This document shows positions 51,323 through 60,844 of a stretch of 64,000 bases of DNA, one piece after another (position 1 is the first letter of the stretch; each line of letters opens with the position of its first letter). A program made the position numbers and the translations under genes. The notes beneath the pieces are model-generated. The model searched no databases. It saw only the letters and a program-made list of their open reading frames with translations, and was not told the DNA's origin. Origin of the DNA: DATFWC01 sp963777755 (GTDB lineage: Bacteria; Pseudomonadota; Alphaproteobacteria; Rhizobiales; Xanthobacteraceae); NCBI GenBank assembly GCA_963777755.1, contig CAVZSC010000001.1, positions 248,001-312,000 on the forward strand, given 5' to 3'.

Positions 51323-52012
51323 ATGACGATGCAGATTCCGCAGAAGGCCTCCGAGCTGCCGCGCCTCGCCGATCTCGCCTATTGGCGGTTGCGCGAGGAG
51401 ATCCTCAACAACACGTTCTCGGCGAACGAGCCGATCCGCCAGGAGAAGGTTGCGGCGCAGCTCGAGATCAGCCGCATTCCGGTGCGCGAGGCGCTGATGC
51501 GCCTGGAGGCGGAGGGGCTCGTCGTCTCGCGGCCGCGGCGCGGCTACGTCCCGGCGCCCTACGACCTCGCCGAGATCGAGGAGATCTTCGACATCCGCGC
51601 GGTGCTCGAGCGACGCGCCGGCCAGCTCTCCGCCGACGTGCGTACGCGCCGCGACATCGAGGAGGTCGAAACGCTGCTGCGCGCCATGGACGCGATGACG
51701 ATCGCCTCGCCCGCCGACGCGGCGAAGTTCGCGGCCTGCAACAGCCGCTTCCATGACCGGCTGTTCGCTCCCAGCGGGCGGCAACGCCTGATCGCCATGC
51801 TGCTCACCCTGCGCGGCAACGTCGAGCGCTACGCCCGGCTCGGCGCCATGATGCTCGGCCACCTCGATCACGTCCGCAAGGAGCATCACCGGATTTTCGC
51901 CGCCTTCCGGCGCGGCGACGCCGAGCGCTTGGGCGAGGCCTGCGCCGACCACGTGCAACGGACCGGCCAGCGATTGATCAAGATGTTGAAGGACGGCGCG
52001 CAGCGTCCGTGA
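51323..52012 (+). CDS. GntR-family regulator (FCD domain)
   Basis: 229 residues. The winged HTH (LADLAYWRLREEILNNTFSANEPIRQEKVAAQLEISRIPVREALMRLEAEGLVVSRPRRGYVPAPY) is followed by an all-helical FCD effector domain (IEEIFDIRAVLERRAGQLSA, FHDRLFAPSGRQRLIAMLLTLRGNVERY, VRKEHHRIFAAFRRGDAERLGEACADHVQRTGQRL). The helix-ending His and Asp residues suggest the usual metal site. It likely controls the flanking hyuAB genes and the divergent NTF2/ABC genes. Confidence 0.9.
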   Translation: MTMQIPQKASELPRLADLAYWRLREEILNNTFSANEPIRQEKVAAQLEISRIPVREALMRLEAEGLVVSRPRRGYVPAPYDLAEIEEIFDIRAVLERRAGQLSADVRTRRDIEEVETLLRAMDAMTIASPADAAKFAACNSRFHDRLFAPSGRQRLIAMLLTLRGNVERYARLGAMMLGHLDHVRKEHHRIFAAFRRGDAERLGEACADHVQRTGQRLIKMLKDGAQRP

Positions 52013-52104
52013 ATTGCGCATGACCGCTCATCGCGGCGGAGTACGGCGTCGCGGACATTCATGACAGGGCGGGCAGGTTTCGAACCGGCGGGGAGCGTGC
52101 GAGC

Positions 52105-54120
52105 ATGGCGTTCAGGATTGGCGTCGATATCGGGGGCACTTTCACGGATACCACGGTGCTCGACGAGGACGGCACCGTCACCATCTCGAAGACGGCCTCC
52201 GTCCCCAATGCGCCCGAGCAAGGCGTGCTCGAAGGTCTCGCGCTCGGGCTTGAGAATGCCGGTCTGCCGCCCGACCAGTGCGTCGCACTGGTGAACAGCT
52301 CGACGATCGCGGTGAACTCCGTCGTGCAGCGCAACGGCGCCGCCGTCGGCCTCATCGTGACTCAGGGCTTCGAGGACCTGCTCGAGCTCGGCCGCGTGAA
52401 GATGTCCGACCCATTCAGCCTAAAGGCGGTGCGCTGTCCGCCCCTCGTCGCCAAGCATTGGGTGCGGGGCGTGAGCGAACGGATCAACGCGAGCGGCCGC
52501 GTGGTCAAGGCCCTGGACAAGCAGCAGCTGATCGTAGCGGCGCGTGAGCTCATCGATCAGGGCGCCGAGGCCCTCGCGATCATCTTTCTCCACTCGCATG
52601 CCAATCCGGCGCACGAGCAGGCCGCCAAGAAGGCGCTTACGCGCAGGTTCCGCAACATCGACGTCGCCGTCTCGAGCGAAGTCTGGCCGCAGATCCGCGA
52701 ATACGAGCGCGCCACCGTTCTGGTGATGAACAGCTACATCGCGCCGCGCGTCGCCCGCTACATTCGCTCTCTCGATGCCCGGAGGGGGGACATCGGCGTC
52801 AAATGTCCGCTTTACATCTCGGGCTCGAACGGCGGGATCATGCCGGCGTCGCACGCGACGGCCCGGCCGATCACCACGCTGCTCTCCGGGCCGAGCGCCG
52901 GGATCGTCGCCGCCGCCAACCTCATGCAGAATATCGGCATCGACAAGGGGATCACCTTGGATGTGGGCGGCACCAGCGCCGACATCTGCATCCTCGAAAC
53001 GGCGGACATACCCTATGCGTTCGGCCAGGAGATCGAGGGGCTGCCGGTTGCCGTTCCCTACGTCGACGTCTCCTCGATCGGCGCCGGCGGTGGATCCGTG
53101 GCCTACGCGGACAATCTCGGTGTGCTCAAGGTGGGGCCGCGCAGCGCCGGCGCGGTGCCCGGACCGGCCGCCTACGGTCGCGGCGGAACCGAGCCGACGC
53201 TGACCGATGCCTATCTGACCACCGGCCTGATCGATCCCGGCAATTTCATCGGCGGACGCGTCAAGCTCGACCCGACGCGCTCGGTCGAAGCGATCGGGGC
53301 GCTGGCCAAGGCGTTGCGCCTCGGCCTCACCGAAACCGCCGCCGGCATCATCCGGGTGACGACGTCGAACCTGATCGCCGAGTTCACCAGGCTGACGGCG
53401 AAGCGCGGCGTCGACCCGCGCGATTTCGTGCTGATCGCATTCGGCGGCGCCGGCCCGACCCACGCCTGCCTGCTGGCCGACGAGCTCTACATCCGCCGTA
53501 TCGCCATTCCGGTATCGCCGGGGACGTTCTGCGCGCTCGGCTCCGTGCTGTCCGATTTTCGCCTCGACTACCTCACGACCGTCTACGCCCGGCTTCACGA
53601 CATCAGCGAGCAGGCGATCGAGGCGTGGTACGACGACGTCCATGTGCGCGCCAAGGCGGCGCTGCGCGACGTCATGAGCGAGATTGCGGTGCTCAGGCTC
53701 GTCCGCACCGCCGACGTCCGCTATCTCGGGCAGGGGTTCCACGTCTCGATCCCGTTCGAGCGGATGGCCGAGCTTCCCGAGAATTTCCGCGCCGAGTACC
53801 GCAAGCTCTACGGCGATCGCCACGACGACGCGCCCATGGAGGTGATCAATTTCCGCGCCACGGTCGTCGGCGTGACCGGCAAGCCGCTGCCGAAATGGAG
53901 GCCGGTCGAAGCGGCCGCACCGAGCCGGAGCGAGCGCAACGTATTCTTCGGCGGTGCGTGGCAGGCATGCCCCGTGCACCGCCGCGACGCGATACGCCCG
54001 GGGTGGGCGGCGCGCGGCCCGTTCCTGGTCGATCAGGCCGACACCACGATCGCCGTCACCGCGGGCTGGGAGGCCGAGGTCGACTGCCTCGGCAACATCC
54101 TCCTGCAGAAGGGACGCTGA
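52105..54120 (+). CDS. hyuA: Hydantoinase/oxoprolinase subunit A
   Basis: 671-residue HyuA-type subunit with an ATPase-like fold. It opens IGVDIGGTFTDTTVLDEDGT, then has VNSSTIAVNSVVQRNGA, FLHSHANPAHEQAAKKAL, GSNGGIMPASHATARPITTLLSGPSAGIVAAA, LDVGGTSADICI and FGGAGPTHACLLADEL. Such proteins pair with HyuB to open cyclic amides such as hydantoins or 5-oxoproline at the cost of ATP; acetone carboxylase and related enzymes share the fold. hyuB starts six bases after its stop. Confidence 0.92.
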   Translation: MAFRIGVDIGGTFTDTTVLDEDGTVTISKTASVPNAPEQGVLEGLALGLENAGLPPDQCVALVNSSTIAVNSVVQRNGAAVGLIVTQGFEDLLELGRVKMSDPFSLKAVRCPPLVAKHWVRGVSERINASGRVVKALDKQQLIVAARELIDQGAEALAIIFLHSHANPAHEQAAKKALTRRFRNIDVAVSSEVWPQIREYERATVLVMNSYIAPRVARYIRSLDARRGDIGVKCPLYISGSNGGIMPASHATARPITTLLSGPSAGIVAAANLMQNIGIDKGITLDVGGTSADICILETADIPYAFGQEIEGLPVAVPYVDVSSIGAGGGSVAYADNLGVLKVGPRSAGAVPGPAAYGRGGTEPTLTDAYLTTGLIDPGNFIGGRVKLDPTRSVEAIGALAKALRLGLTETAAGIIRVTTSNLIAEFTRLTAKRGVDPRDFVLIAFGGAGPTHACLLADELYIRRIAIPVSPGTFCALGSVLSDFRLDYLTTVYARLHDISEQAIEAWYDDVHVRAKAALRDVMSEIAVLRLVRTADVRYLGQGFHVSIPFERMAELPENFRAEYRKLYGDRHDDAPMEVINFRATVVGVTGKPLPKWRPVEAAAPSRSERNVFFGGAWQACPVHRRDAIRPGWAARGPFLVDQADTTIAVTAGWEAEVDCLGNILLQKGR

Positions 54121-54125
54121 GCGCG

Positions 54126-56129
54126 ATGGCCGAACGCATGCACGATCCCATCGAGCTCGCCATCTTCGGCAACCTCGTTGCCGCCGTCGCCGAAGAGGCG
54201 TGCAGCGCGCTCGAGCGCACCGCCTATACGACCTTCGTCAAGGAGGCGAACGACTTCGCGGTGGCGCTGGCCGACCCGTCGGGGACCTTTTTCGCCTACC
54301 CGCGCAAATCGGGCGTGACGACGTTCATCGGCTTGCCGCTCGCCGAAGTCATCCAGGGGGTCAAGGATTGGCAGCCGGGCGACGTGCTGCTCACCAACGA
54401 TCCCTATACGACCGGCGGCCTCGTCACCCATTCGCCCGACTTCAATCTCATCGCCCCGGTCCTCTTCGCGGGGGAGATCGTCGCATTCTGCTGGGGCTTC
54501 ATTCACTCCTCCGACGTCGGCGGCAGCACGCCGGGCAGTATCGCGCCGTCCAACCGCGAGATCTTCCAGGAAGGGATACGCATCCCGCCGATGAAGCTCT
54601 ACCGGGCCGGCACGCTCAACCACGAGCTCTACGACATCATCAAGGCGAACGTGCGCATTCCCTACCAGGTGTGGGGCGACATCAACGCGTTGACCTCGTC
54701 GTTCCACGTGGCCGCGGCTCGCCTGCAGGAGATCTTCGGTAAATACGGCATCGCGCGGGCGCGCGCGCTGATGGACGAGTGCCTGCGCTACGCCGAAGCC
54801 AAGGCGCGTGCCGTCATCGCCGAAATTCCGTCGGGCACCTATCGCTTCGTCGACTACCTCGACGACGACATCGCGTCCAATCTTCCGGTGCGCATCTGCC
54901 TTGCCCTCACGGTCGCCGGCTCCGATGTGCATCTCGATTTCACCGGCACGGACCCGCAGGTGCTGGCTGCGTTCAATCTCGCCACCGCGGGAAAGCCGTC
55001 GCACGCGTGGCTGACCATCGGGCTCGTCCACTACCTGTTGACCGAGGACCCGGAGATACCGCTCAACGGCGGCGTGCTGCGGCCATTGCGTGTCACGGCA
55101 CCGGTCGGGACCCTGGTCCATGCGGTTTCCCCCGCCTCGCTCGGCGGCCGGATCGTGAGTGGAATCCGCGTCATGGACGTCACCTTCGGCGCGCTCACCC
55201 AGGCAGTCCCCGAACGAGTGCCGGCGGCCGGCGCCGGCCAGGGCATGCTGCCGGTGATCTCGATGCCGGCGCTGATGACGGGGGGGCGCAAGGTCAACAT
55301 CCTCCAGCCGCTGGTGGGCGGCTCAGGAGGTCGCCCGGCAGCGGACGGCTACGACGGCACCGACTACTCGCTCGGATTCCTCAAGAACTCGCCCGTCGAG
55401 GTGCTCGAGTCCGAGATGGACGTGCTGGTGCAGCGCTACCATTACCTCGCCGATTCGGGTGGTCCGGGGAAATATCGCGGCGGCCTGGGCATCGGGTTCA
55501 TGTTCGAGGCTCTGCTGCCGGACACCGTCCTGTCGATGCGCGGAATGGAGCGGACGCGCTTCGCGCCATGGGGTGTGCATGGCGGGCAATGCGGCGCCCA
55601 GACGGGGGCCGCGGTGGTCAATCGCGGTCGCCGCGACGAGCGGCGCATCGCCAAGCTCGACGTGCTCCGCCTCGACGCCGGCGACACCGTCGAGATCGTT
55701 ACCTCCGGCGGCGGCGGCTACGGCGATCCGTGCGAGCGCGACCCGGCACTGGTGGCCAAGGACGTGCGCTTCGGATTCGTCAGCCGAAAAGTTGCCGAGA
55801 GCGAATATGGCGTCGTGTTCAGAGGCGGCAACCTGGACGTCGACCAGGACAAGACGGCCGTGAGGCGCCGCACGATGCAACGACGCAGCGGCAGGCGGGC
55901 GACGTTCAGTCTCGGCAAGGCGCGCGAGGACTACGAGCGCGTGTGGACCCCGCAGGCCTACGCGCAGATGCAGCGGATCTACGTCACCCTCGCGGTGCAC
56001 GCCCGCATCTATGCCAAGCGCGCCATCATGGAGCGGGCCGCCGCCTCGCAAGGCAAGCGCCGCCGCCCGCTCACCGCGGCCGACATCCGCCGCGCCTGGA
56101 GCGAAGCGCGCGCCGCCACCGGCTTGTGA
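54126..56129 (+). CDS. hyuB: Hydantoinase B/oxoprolinase subunit B
   Basis: 667-residue HyuB partner. Landmarks are DPIELAIFGNLVAAVAEEACSALERTAYT, FVKEANDFAVALADPSG, FLTNDPY-type wording (VLLTNDPYTTGGLVTHSPDFNLIAPV), HSSDVGGSTPGSIAPSNREIFQEG, HLDFTGTDPQVLAAFN, GGSGGRPAADGYDGTDY and the closing TSGGGGYGDPCERDP. A C-terminal basic extension of about 120 residues (after RRTMQRRSGRRATFSLG) goes beyond the usual core. It acts with hyuA. The substrate is not fixed by sequence. Confidence 0.92.
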   Translation: MAERMHDPIELAIFGNLVAAVAEEACSALERTAYTTFVKEANDFAVALADPSGTFFAYPRKSGVTTFIGLPLAEVIQGVKDWQPGDVLLTNDPYTTGGLVTHSPDFNLIAPVLFAGEIVAFCWGFIHSSDVGGSTPGSIAPSNREIFQEGIRIPPMKLYRAGTLNHELYDIIKANVRIPYQVWGDINALTSSFHVAAARLQEIFGKYGIARARALMDECLRYAEAKARAVIAEIPSGTYRFVDYLDDDIASNLPVRICLALTVAGSDVHLDFTGTDPQVLAAFNLATAGKPSHAWLTIGLVHYLLTEDPEIPLNGGVLRPLRVTAPVGTLVHAVSPASLGGRIVSGIRVMDVTFGALTQAVPERVPAAGAGQGMLPVISMPALMTGGRKVNILQPLVGGSGGRPAADGYDGTDYSLGFLKNSPVEVLESEMDVLVQRYHYLADSGGPGKYRGGLGIGFMFEALLPDTVLSMRGMERTRFAPWGVHGGQCGAQTGAAVVNRGRRDERRIAKLDVLRLDAGDTVEIVTSGGGGYGDPCERDPALVAKDVRFGFVSRKVAESEYGVVFRGGNLDVDQDKTAVRRRTMQRRSGRRATFSLGKAREDYERVWTPQAYAQMQRIYVTLAVHARIYAKRAIMERAAASQGKRRRPLTAADIRRAWSEARAATGL

Positions 56130-56170
56130 TACGCCGCGCCCGCCGCCACGCATTCGCAGCGTTCGCGGCG

Positions 56171-56707
56171 TCAAATCCGGTCGGGGAACCGGATGATGAA
56201 ATTGTCGCGGTTCGGCATCTTCACCTTCGGCAGGGTGTCGGCGTTCATCTCGTCGGTCTCGCCGATGATCTTGTTGAGCGCCAGCAGATAGGCGGTGAGC
56301 GCATAGAGCTCGTCGTTCGACAGCGTGCGCGGCTGGTTGAACGGCATGGCGCGGCGCACGAAGTCGAACACGGTGGTCGAATGGCCCCAGAAGTTGCCGA
56401 TCGTCTTCGGCGTGTCGATGCCGCTGGTGAGCGGGCGTCCGCCGAACATCGGCGCCGGCGCACCGGGCCCGCCCTTGCCGCCGTCGCCGTGGCAGGCCGA
56501 GCATTTTTCCGCGAACGCCTTGGCGCCTTCGACCGCGGTGCCGCGGCCCGCCGGCAGGCCGGTGCCGTCCGGCATCACGGCGATGTCCCACGCCTTGATG
56601 TCGGCTTCGGAGATCGGCTTGCCGAGCCCTGGAGACTCGGCGAGCGCCGCGCCGGACGCGAAGACGAGCGCCAAGCCGAGAGGGAGAAATACCTTACGCG
56701 TAGACAT
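56171..56707 (-). CDS. SoxD-like c-type cytochrome (second copy)
   Basis: 178-residue exported mono-haem cytochrome with a Sec signal (VFLPLGLALVFASGAALA). The SoxD-type start KPISEADIKAWDIAVMPDGTGLPAGRGT is followed by haem motif CSACH (69-73), with the Met ligand probably in RRAMPFNQPRTLSNDELYALTAYLLALN. It resembles soxD at 35648 over its whole length but is shorter. Its start overlaps the end of the molybdopterin gene by 14 bases, so the two form a dehydrogenase pair. Confidence 0.85.
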   Translation of the reverse strand: MSTRKVFLPLGLALVFASGAALAESPGLGKPISEADIKAWDIAVMPDGTGLPAGRGTAVEGAKAFAEKCSACHGDGGKGGPGAPAPMFGGRPLTSGIDTPKTIGNFWGHSTTVFDFVRRAMPFNQPRTLSNDELYALTAYLLALNKIIGETDEMNADTLPKVKMPNRDNFIIRFPDRI

Positions 56708-58016
56708 GCTTGATCTCCCCCTTGCTGTCGACGGCCCAGCTGGTGAGGCTGTTGTAGTGCTGGTTGGGGAACGCGAGCGGGCTGCGCACCGGCGCCTTGG
56801 TCTCCCCGCGCGCCGCCACGAACTCGGCGCGCAGCGGCTGGACGCCGCCGGCCTCATCCCAGGCGCGGCTCTGCAGGATCACCGGCTGGCCGTCCCAGCG
56901 CCACGGCATGCGGAAGCGCGTGAAGGCTTTCGGATGGACCGGACCCTGCAGCGCTGCTTCGGCCCAGCTCTTTCCGCCGTCGGCCGACACCATGACCCGC
57001 GAGATGCGGCCGTTGCCCGAATAGGCGACGCCGGAGATGTCGTAGTAGCCCGGGCCCTTGAGGCTGTGGCCGAACGACGGATGGGTGATGAAGGACTTCA
57101 CCTCCTGCAGGAAGTGGAACCGCCAGGCCTTGCCGTCGGGCAGGAGCTGCGAATAGGTGCGCGCCTCGTAGAAGCCCATGGAAGGCTGGTCGACCACCTT
57201 GATGCGGCGCAGGAATTTCACGTTCATGTTGCCCTGGAAGCCGGGCAGGAACAGGCGCATCGGATAGCCGTTGCCCGGCATCAGCCGCTCGCCGTTCTGG
57301 TAGATCGCGACCAGCGCATCGTCGTAGGCCTTCTTGACCGGCACGCTGCGGTGGAGCGCGAGCGAGTCGCCGCCCTCGGCCACCAGCCACTTGGCGCTTC
57401 GGTCGACGCCGGCCTCGTCGAGCAGGATGGACAGGGGCACGCCGGTCCACTCGGCATTCGACACCAGCCCATGCAGCGCCTGCGCGGTCCCCTGCACCGG
57501 CTCGTTGGAGAACATCGGCGCGCTGTTGCCGCTGCATTCGAGGAAGCCCATGCGGGTGACGAGCGGATAGCGCGACAGCGTCTCGAGCGAGAACTCGAGC
57601 GGCTGCTTCACCATGCCGTGGACGACCAGCCGATGCTTGGCCGGATCGATGTCGGGCAGGCCGGAATGATTGATGGAGAAATGCAGGCTGTTGGGCGTGA
57701 CCGTGCCGTTGAGCAGGTGGTGCGGCGTGCGCGCATGCGAGTTGCGGAACTCGTTGTTCGGGTTGCTCAAGGTGCGCACCACGTTCTTCTCGAACCGCGA
57801 CGGCACCTGCAGGGGCGGCGTCACCGCGCCCATCTCCAGGCTCCACGGATCGTCCTTGAGCGGCTCGGCGGCCGCACCCGTGAGCGACGTGCCGGCGGTC
57901 ATCGCGCCGGCAAACAAAACGCCGCGGCCCAGGAGCGCGCGGCGATCGAGCAGGCCATTGCCGGCGACGGCTTCAACGGGCGGAGCCGCACCGCGGCGAC
58001 GCTTGCGAATGCTCAT
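56694..58016 (-). CDS. SoxC-like sulfite/sulfane dehydrogenase molybdopterin subunit (second copy)
   Basis: 440 residues. A Tat leader (DRRALLGRGVLFAGAMTAGTSLTGA) follows a basic N-terminus (IRKRRRG). The Mo-ligand Cys is Cys161 in GFLECSGNSAPMF, and LFLPGFQGNMNVKFLRRIKVVDQPSMGFYEA, GNGRISRVMVSADGGKSW and VILQSRAWDEAGGVQP follow. The ECSGNS loop and the end QHYNSLTSWAVDSKGEI differ from the classic SoxC (ECAANSGMEW), so it may oxidise free sulfite rather than SoxY-bound sulfur. Paired with the cytochrome gene at 56171. Confidence 0.85.
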   Translation of the reverse strand: MSIRKRRRGAAPPVEAVAGNGLLDRRALLGRGVLFAGAMTAGTSLTGAAAEPLKDDPWSLEMGAVTPPLQVPSRFEKNVVRTLSNPNNEFRNSHARTPHHLLNGTVTPNSLHFSINHSGLPDIDPAKHRLVVHGMVKQPLEFSLETLSRYPLVTRMGFLECSGNSAPMFSNEPVQGTAQALHGLVSNAEWTGVPLSILLDEAGVDRSAKWLVAEGGDSLALHRSVPVKKAYDDALVAIYQNGERLMPGNGYPMRLFLPGFQGNMNVKFLRRIKVVDQPSMGFYEARTYSQLLPDGKAWRFHFLQEVKSFITHPSFGHSLKGPGYYDISGVAYSGNGRISRVMVSADGGKSWAEAALQGPVHPKAFTRFRMPWRWDGQPVILQSRAWDEAGGVQPLRAEFVAARGETKAPVRSPLAFPNQHYNSLTSWAVDSKGEIKHVYA

Positions 58017-58191
58017 GATCCTCTCCCTGCGGGCGGGCGTTCTTAAGGCCCCGTGCACCCGCGTTTCCTCCGGAGCCTCGGCGCTCCGGGCGGAATGCTG
58101 CACCTTTCCGCTTCGGTTGTGAACAGGGTTGTGGGCGCGTGCCCGCCAGTGTCAGCGGGGCTGACGTATTGGCGATGTCGAGGCGGTTGTC

Positions 58192-58214
58192 GTCGCCCGG
58201 CTTGACCGGGCGAC
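58192..58214. repeat. REP-like hairpin GTCGCCCGG/CCGGGCGAC
   Basis: Perfect nine-base stem with a five-base loop, related in sequence to the hairpin at 58277-58298; typical of rhizobial intergenic repeats. Confidence 0.6.
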
Positions 58215-58276
58215 CCAGTAATCCCGGCGATTGCGGCTAACGCGTTGTGCCCTGATTTCACGGCAGGGCGTACAGG

Positions 58277-58298
58277 ATCGCCCGCTTAAGCGGGCGAT
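58277..58298. repeat. REP-like hairpin ATCGCCCGC/GCGGGCGAT
   Basis: Perfect nine-base stem with loop TTAA, 22 bases beyond the stop of the binding-protein gene (58320); possible terminator for the minus-strand operon, though lacking a T-run. Confidence 0.6.
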
Positions 58299-58319
58299 GA
58301 CAACGCGCGCTGCAACGCG

Positions 58320-59276
58320 TCAGCGCTGCAGCTGGATCAACTCCGCCTGTTTGTCCTTGGGCAGCGGCGCCGGAATGAACTTGAGCGTCACCGCCTCCTC
58401 CATCAACGAATCGAGGCCCGTGATCTCGTCGGGCAGGACCAGGGATTTCGGGAAGAACTCGTCGCGCACCTTCCTGGCAAGTGGCTCGGGGACGCCGACG
58501 AATTCCGCATAGTCCTTCATCACCTGCGGATTGGAGCCGTACATGTAGTCGATGGTTTCCCGATAGGCCTGCATGAAGCGGCCGATCGCCGCCTTCTTCT
58601 TGGCGAGCGCCTCGGCATTGGCGACGAGCACCCGGATGGTCTGGCCGCGCACCAGCGTTGCATCGGTCGCCTTCGCCACCACGCGGATCTTGCCTTCGTC
58701 GATCTCCTTCAGGCCGAACGGCGGCGACGCCCAGCCGACATCGACCTGATCGGTCATCACCGCGGTGAGGGTGGCGGACGGATTGCCGGTGGGCGTCGGC
58801 TTGGCGGTGAGCTTGAACTCGTTGACGAAGGCGCGGACGATCGAGTGGGTCGAGGAGCCGTTGGTGGAGAAGGCGAGCGTCTTGCCGTCGGTGTCCTTCA
58901 GGGTTTTGATGCTTGACGACGTCTTGGCATACCAGTAGTCCGCCGCGCCCGTCGCCTGGGCGCCGATGACGCGCACCGGTGCGCCCTTGGCGTAGGCCGA
59001 GATGGCGCCGAGCGTGCCGACCGCGAGGCCGAGATCGACGCTGCCGCCGATCACCGGCTGCAGGGTCTCGCCGCTGCCCGAGGTATAGACCATCTCGAGC
59101 TCGATCCCGTGCTTCTTGAAGATGCCGGCCTTGGTGCCGAGATGAGCGATTGCCGTGTCCCAGTTGCCGCGCTGGCCGATCGTCAGCTTGAGCTGGTCGT
59201 CGGCCGACGCCGCGTGTGGCGAAAGCCACACGCCCAGCGCAATGAGGGCACTGCTCAAGAGATAGCGGCGTTTCAT
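58320..59276 (-). CDS. ABC transporter substrate-binding protein, NitT/TauT type (second system)
   Basis: 318 residues with a Sec signal (YLLSSALIALGVWLSPHAASA). SsuA/TauA-like: LKLTIGQRGNWDTAIAHLGTKAGIFKKHGIELEMVYTSGSGETLQPVIGGSVDLGLAVGTLGAISAYAKGAPVRVIG, then TDGKTLAFSTNGSSTHSIVRAFVNEF and TDQVDVGWASPPFGLKEIDEG. It is the last gene of a minus-strand operon with two permeases, an ATPase and a ThDP enzyme. The ligand is unknown. Confidence 0.9.
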   Translation of the reverse strand: MKRRYLLSSALIALGVWLSPHAASADDQLKLTIGQRGNWDTAIAHLGTKAGIFKKHGIELEMVYTSGSGETLQPVIGGSVDLGLAVGTLGAISAYAKGAPVRVIGAQATGAADYWYAKTSSSIKTLKDTDGKTLAFSTNGSSTHSIVRAFVNEFKLTAKPTPTGNPSATLTAVMTDQVDVGWASPPFGLKEIDEGKIRVVAKATDATLVRGQTIRVLVANAEALAKKKAAIGRFMQAYRETIDYMYGSNPQVMKDYAEFVGVPEPLARKVRDEFFPKSLVLPDEITGLDSLMEEAVTLKFIPAPLPKDKQAELIQLQR

Positions 59277-59300
59277 TGTTGTTCCTCCTCAGCTTCTTGT

Positions 59301-60096
59301 TTATCGCCCCTTGACGGATTCCAGATTGCCGAGCCGGCTCACCACCGCGTTGGCGCCGATCGCGAGCACGAACACGACGATGAGCAGCGCATACATGCGC
59401 GGCATGTTGAAGGTCGAGTAGCTGTTGATGATGAGGAAGCCGACGCCGCGGTTGGACAGCTTGGTCTCCGCCAGCAGCGTGCCGATGATCGCGACGCCGA
59501 GCCCGAGCCGCACGCCGTTGACGATCGGCGCGCGCATCGCCGGCAGGTAGATCTTGGTCACCATCTGCCAGGTATTGGCGCGGAAGCTGCGCCCGACCTT
59601 GATCAGCACGGTGTCGATCTGGCGCATGCCGGCGGCCGACGCTCAGCGCCACCGGGAAGAAGCAGGAGATCGTCCCCATCGCCACCTTCGAGCCCGGCCC
59701 GACGCCGAACCACATGATCATCACCGGGAAGAAGATGATCTTCGGGGTCGGGCCGAGATAGTAGAGGAAATGCTCGAAGGCGCGGCTGAGGAACCGGCTG
59801 CCGCCGAGCACCAGGCCGACCACGAGGCCGGCGAGGCCGCCGATCACCAGCCCCATGCCGACCTCGCCGGCGGTCACGCCGAGATGCCAGTAGAACTGGT
59901 CCTCGACGAGCACCGAGGCAAGCGCGCGCACGATGACGAGCAGCGAGGGGACCACGTCGCGGAACAGGAGGCCGGACGCCGCGACCGCCTCCCACACGAT
60001 GAGGATCGTCGCGATGATCGCGATGCGCAAGAGCGTCACGCGGCTCACGCCGGGAAGCTGCAGCGGCGGATGCGTCAGTTGACCGGTCTCAGCCAT
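59301..60096 (-). pseudogene. ABC transporter permease, NitT/TauT type (frame-disrupted)
   Basis: About 264 residues once corrected. The front part (GVSRVTLLRIAIIATILIVWEAVAASGLLFRDVVPS ... IIFFPVMIMWFGVGPGSKVAMGTISCFFPVALSV) and the back part (MRQIDTVLIKVGRSFRANTWQMVTKIYLPAMRAPIVNGVRLGLGVAIIGTLLAE) lie in adjacent frames. One extra base near 59637 separates them; removing it gives the unbroken coupling loop. Its start overlaps the end of the upstream permease by 22 bases. Probably functional in the organism. Confidence 0.82.
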
Positions 60097-60841
60097 CGCT
60101 CGGCCCGTTCCATGAACATGAAGAACATGACGCTCACCAGGATCACGAAGCAGATCGCCGCGTAGGTGCCGGGGAGGTCGTAGCGCTCGGCGAGCTCGTT
60201 GATCAGCTGCCCGAGCCCGCCGAAATTGATGAGGAACTCGACCCCCACGATGTTGATGAGGGCGAAGATCATGCCCAGCCGGATGCCGACGAAGATGGTC
60301 GGCAGGGCCGACGGGAAGAAGACCTTCCAGTAGAGCTGCGAGGGCGTGAGCTTGAAGCTTCGCCCGACGTCGATCAGCACGCGGCGGGTCCCGGAGAGCC
60401 CCTCGACGGTCTTGAGGATCACCGGCGGCGAGGCCGGCGACGAACCCCATCATGATGATGGTGTTGGCGTTGCGGCCGAAGATGACGAGGAACAACGGAT
60501 ACATCAGCACGGTCGGCGCCGACGCCATGGCGGCGACCCAGGTCTCGGTCGCCTGGCGCAGGATGTGTACCCGATGCAGCAGCACGCCGAGGCCGACGCC
60601 GAACACCGTGATGAGGATGGTGGCCCAGAACGCCTCGCGCAGGGTGAGCCAGAAGCGCGCCGGGATGTCCTCCTCGACGATCGACCCGCTCGAACGCGAG
60701 CGCGATCTGCGAGGGCAGGGGGACGATGTACCGGTTGATCAGGCCGACGCGGATCAGGAGCTCGACCAGCAGGATCCCACCCAAAAGCACCGCAATCCCG
60801 GTCAGCAGCGGGAACGACCGCGTCTTCGTCAGCGCCGCCAT
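60075..60841 (-). pseudogene. ABC transporter permease, NitT/TauT type, second subunit (frame-disrupted)
   Basis: About 254 residues once corrected. Pieces in three frames: RSFPLLTGIAVLLGGILLVELLIRVGLINRYIVPLPSQIALAFERV, then the middle FGVGLGVLLHRVHILRQATETWVAAMASAPTVLMYPLFLVIFGRNANTIIMMGFVAGLA, and then MILKTVEGLSGTRRVLIDVGRSFKLTPSQLYWKVFFPSALPTIFVGIRLGMIFALINIVGVEFL. Single extra bases near 60683 and 60427 explain the breaks. Two different permeases suggest a heterodimeric channel. Confidence 0.82.
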
Positions 60842-60844
60842 CGC

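Larger units (their letters stand above)
58017..58319. other. Gene-free interval with two REP-like hairpins
   Basis: 303 bases between two minus-strand genes. It contains perfect nine-base stems GTCGCCCGG-CTTGA-CCGGGCGAC (58192-58214) and ATCGCCCGC-TTAA-GCGGGCGAT (58277-58298). The second probably also ends the transporter operon transcript of the opposite side. The soxC-like promoter must lie near 58020-58100. Confidence 0.55.

Noticed and set aside
52803..56129. 1108-residue HyuB with a long N-terminal extension
   Set aside because: The extension is a shifted frame of hyuA; the ATG at 54126 begins the true family sequence.
58258..60606. 780-residue minus-strand frame covering the binding protein and both permeases
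   Set aside because: It contains true permease fragments joined through frameshifts to nonsense; the separate corrected genes explain it.
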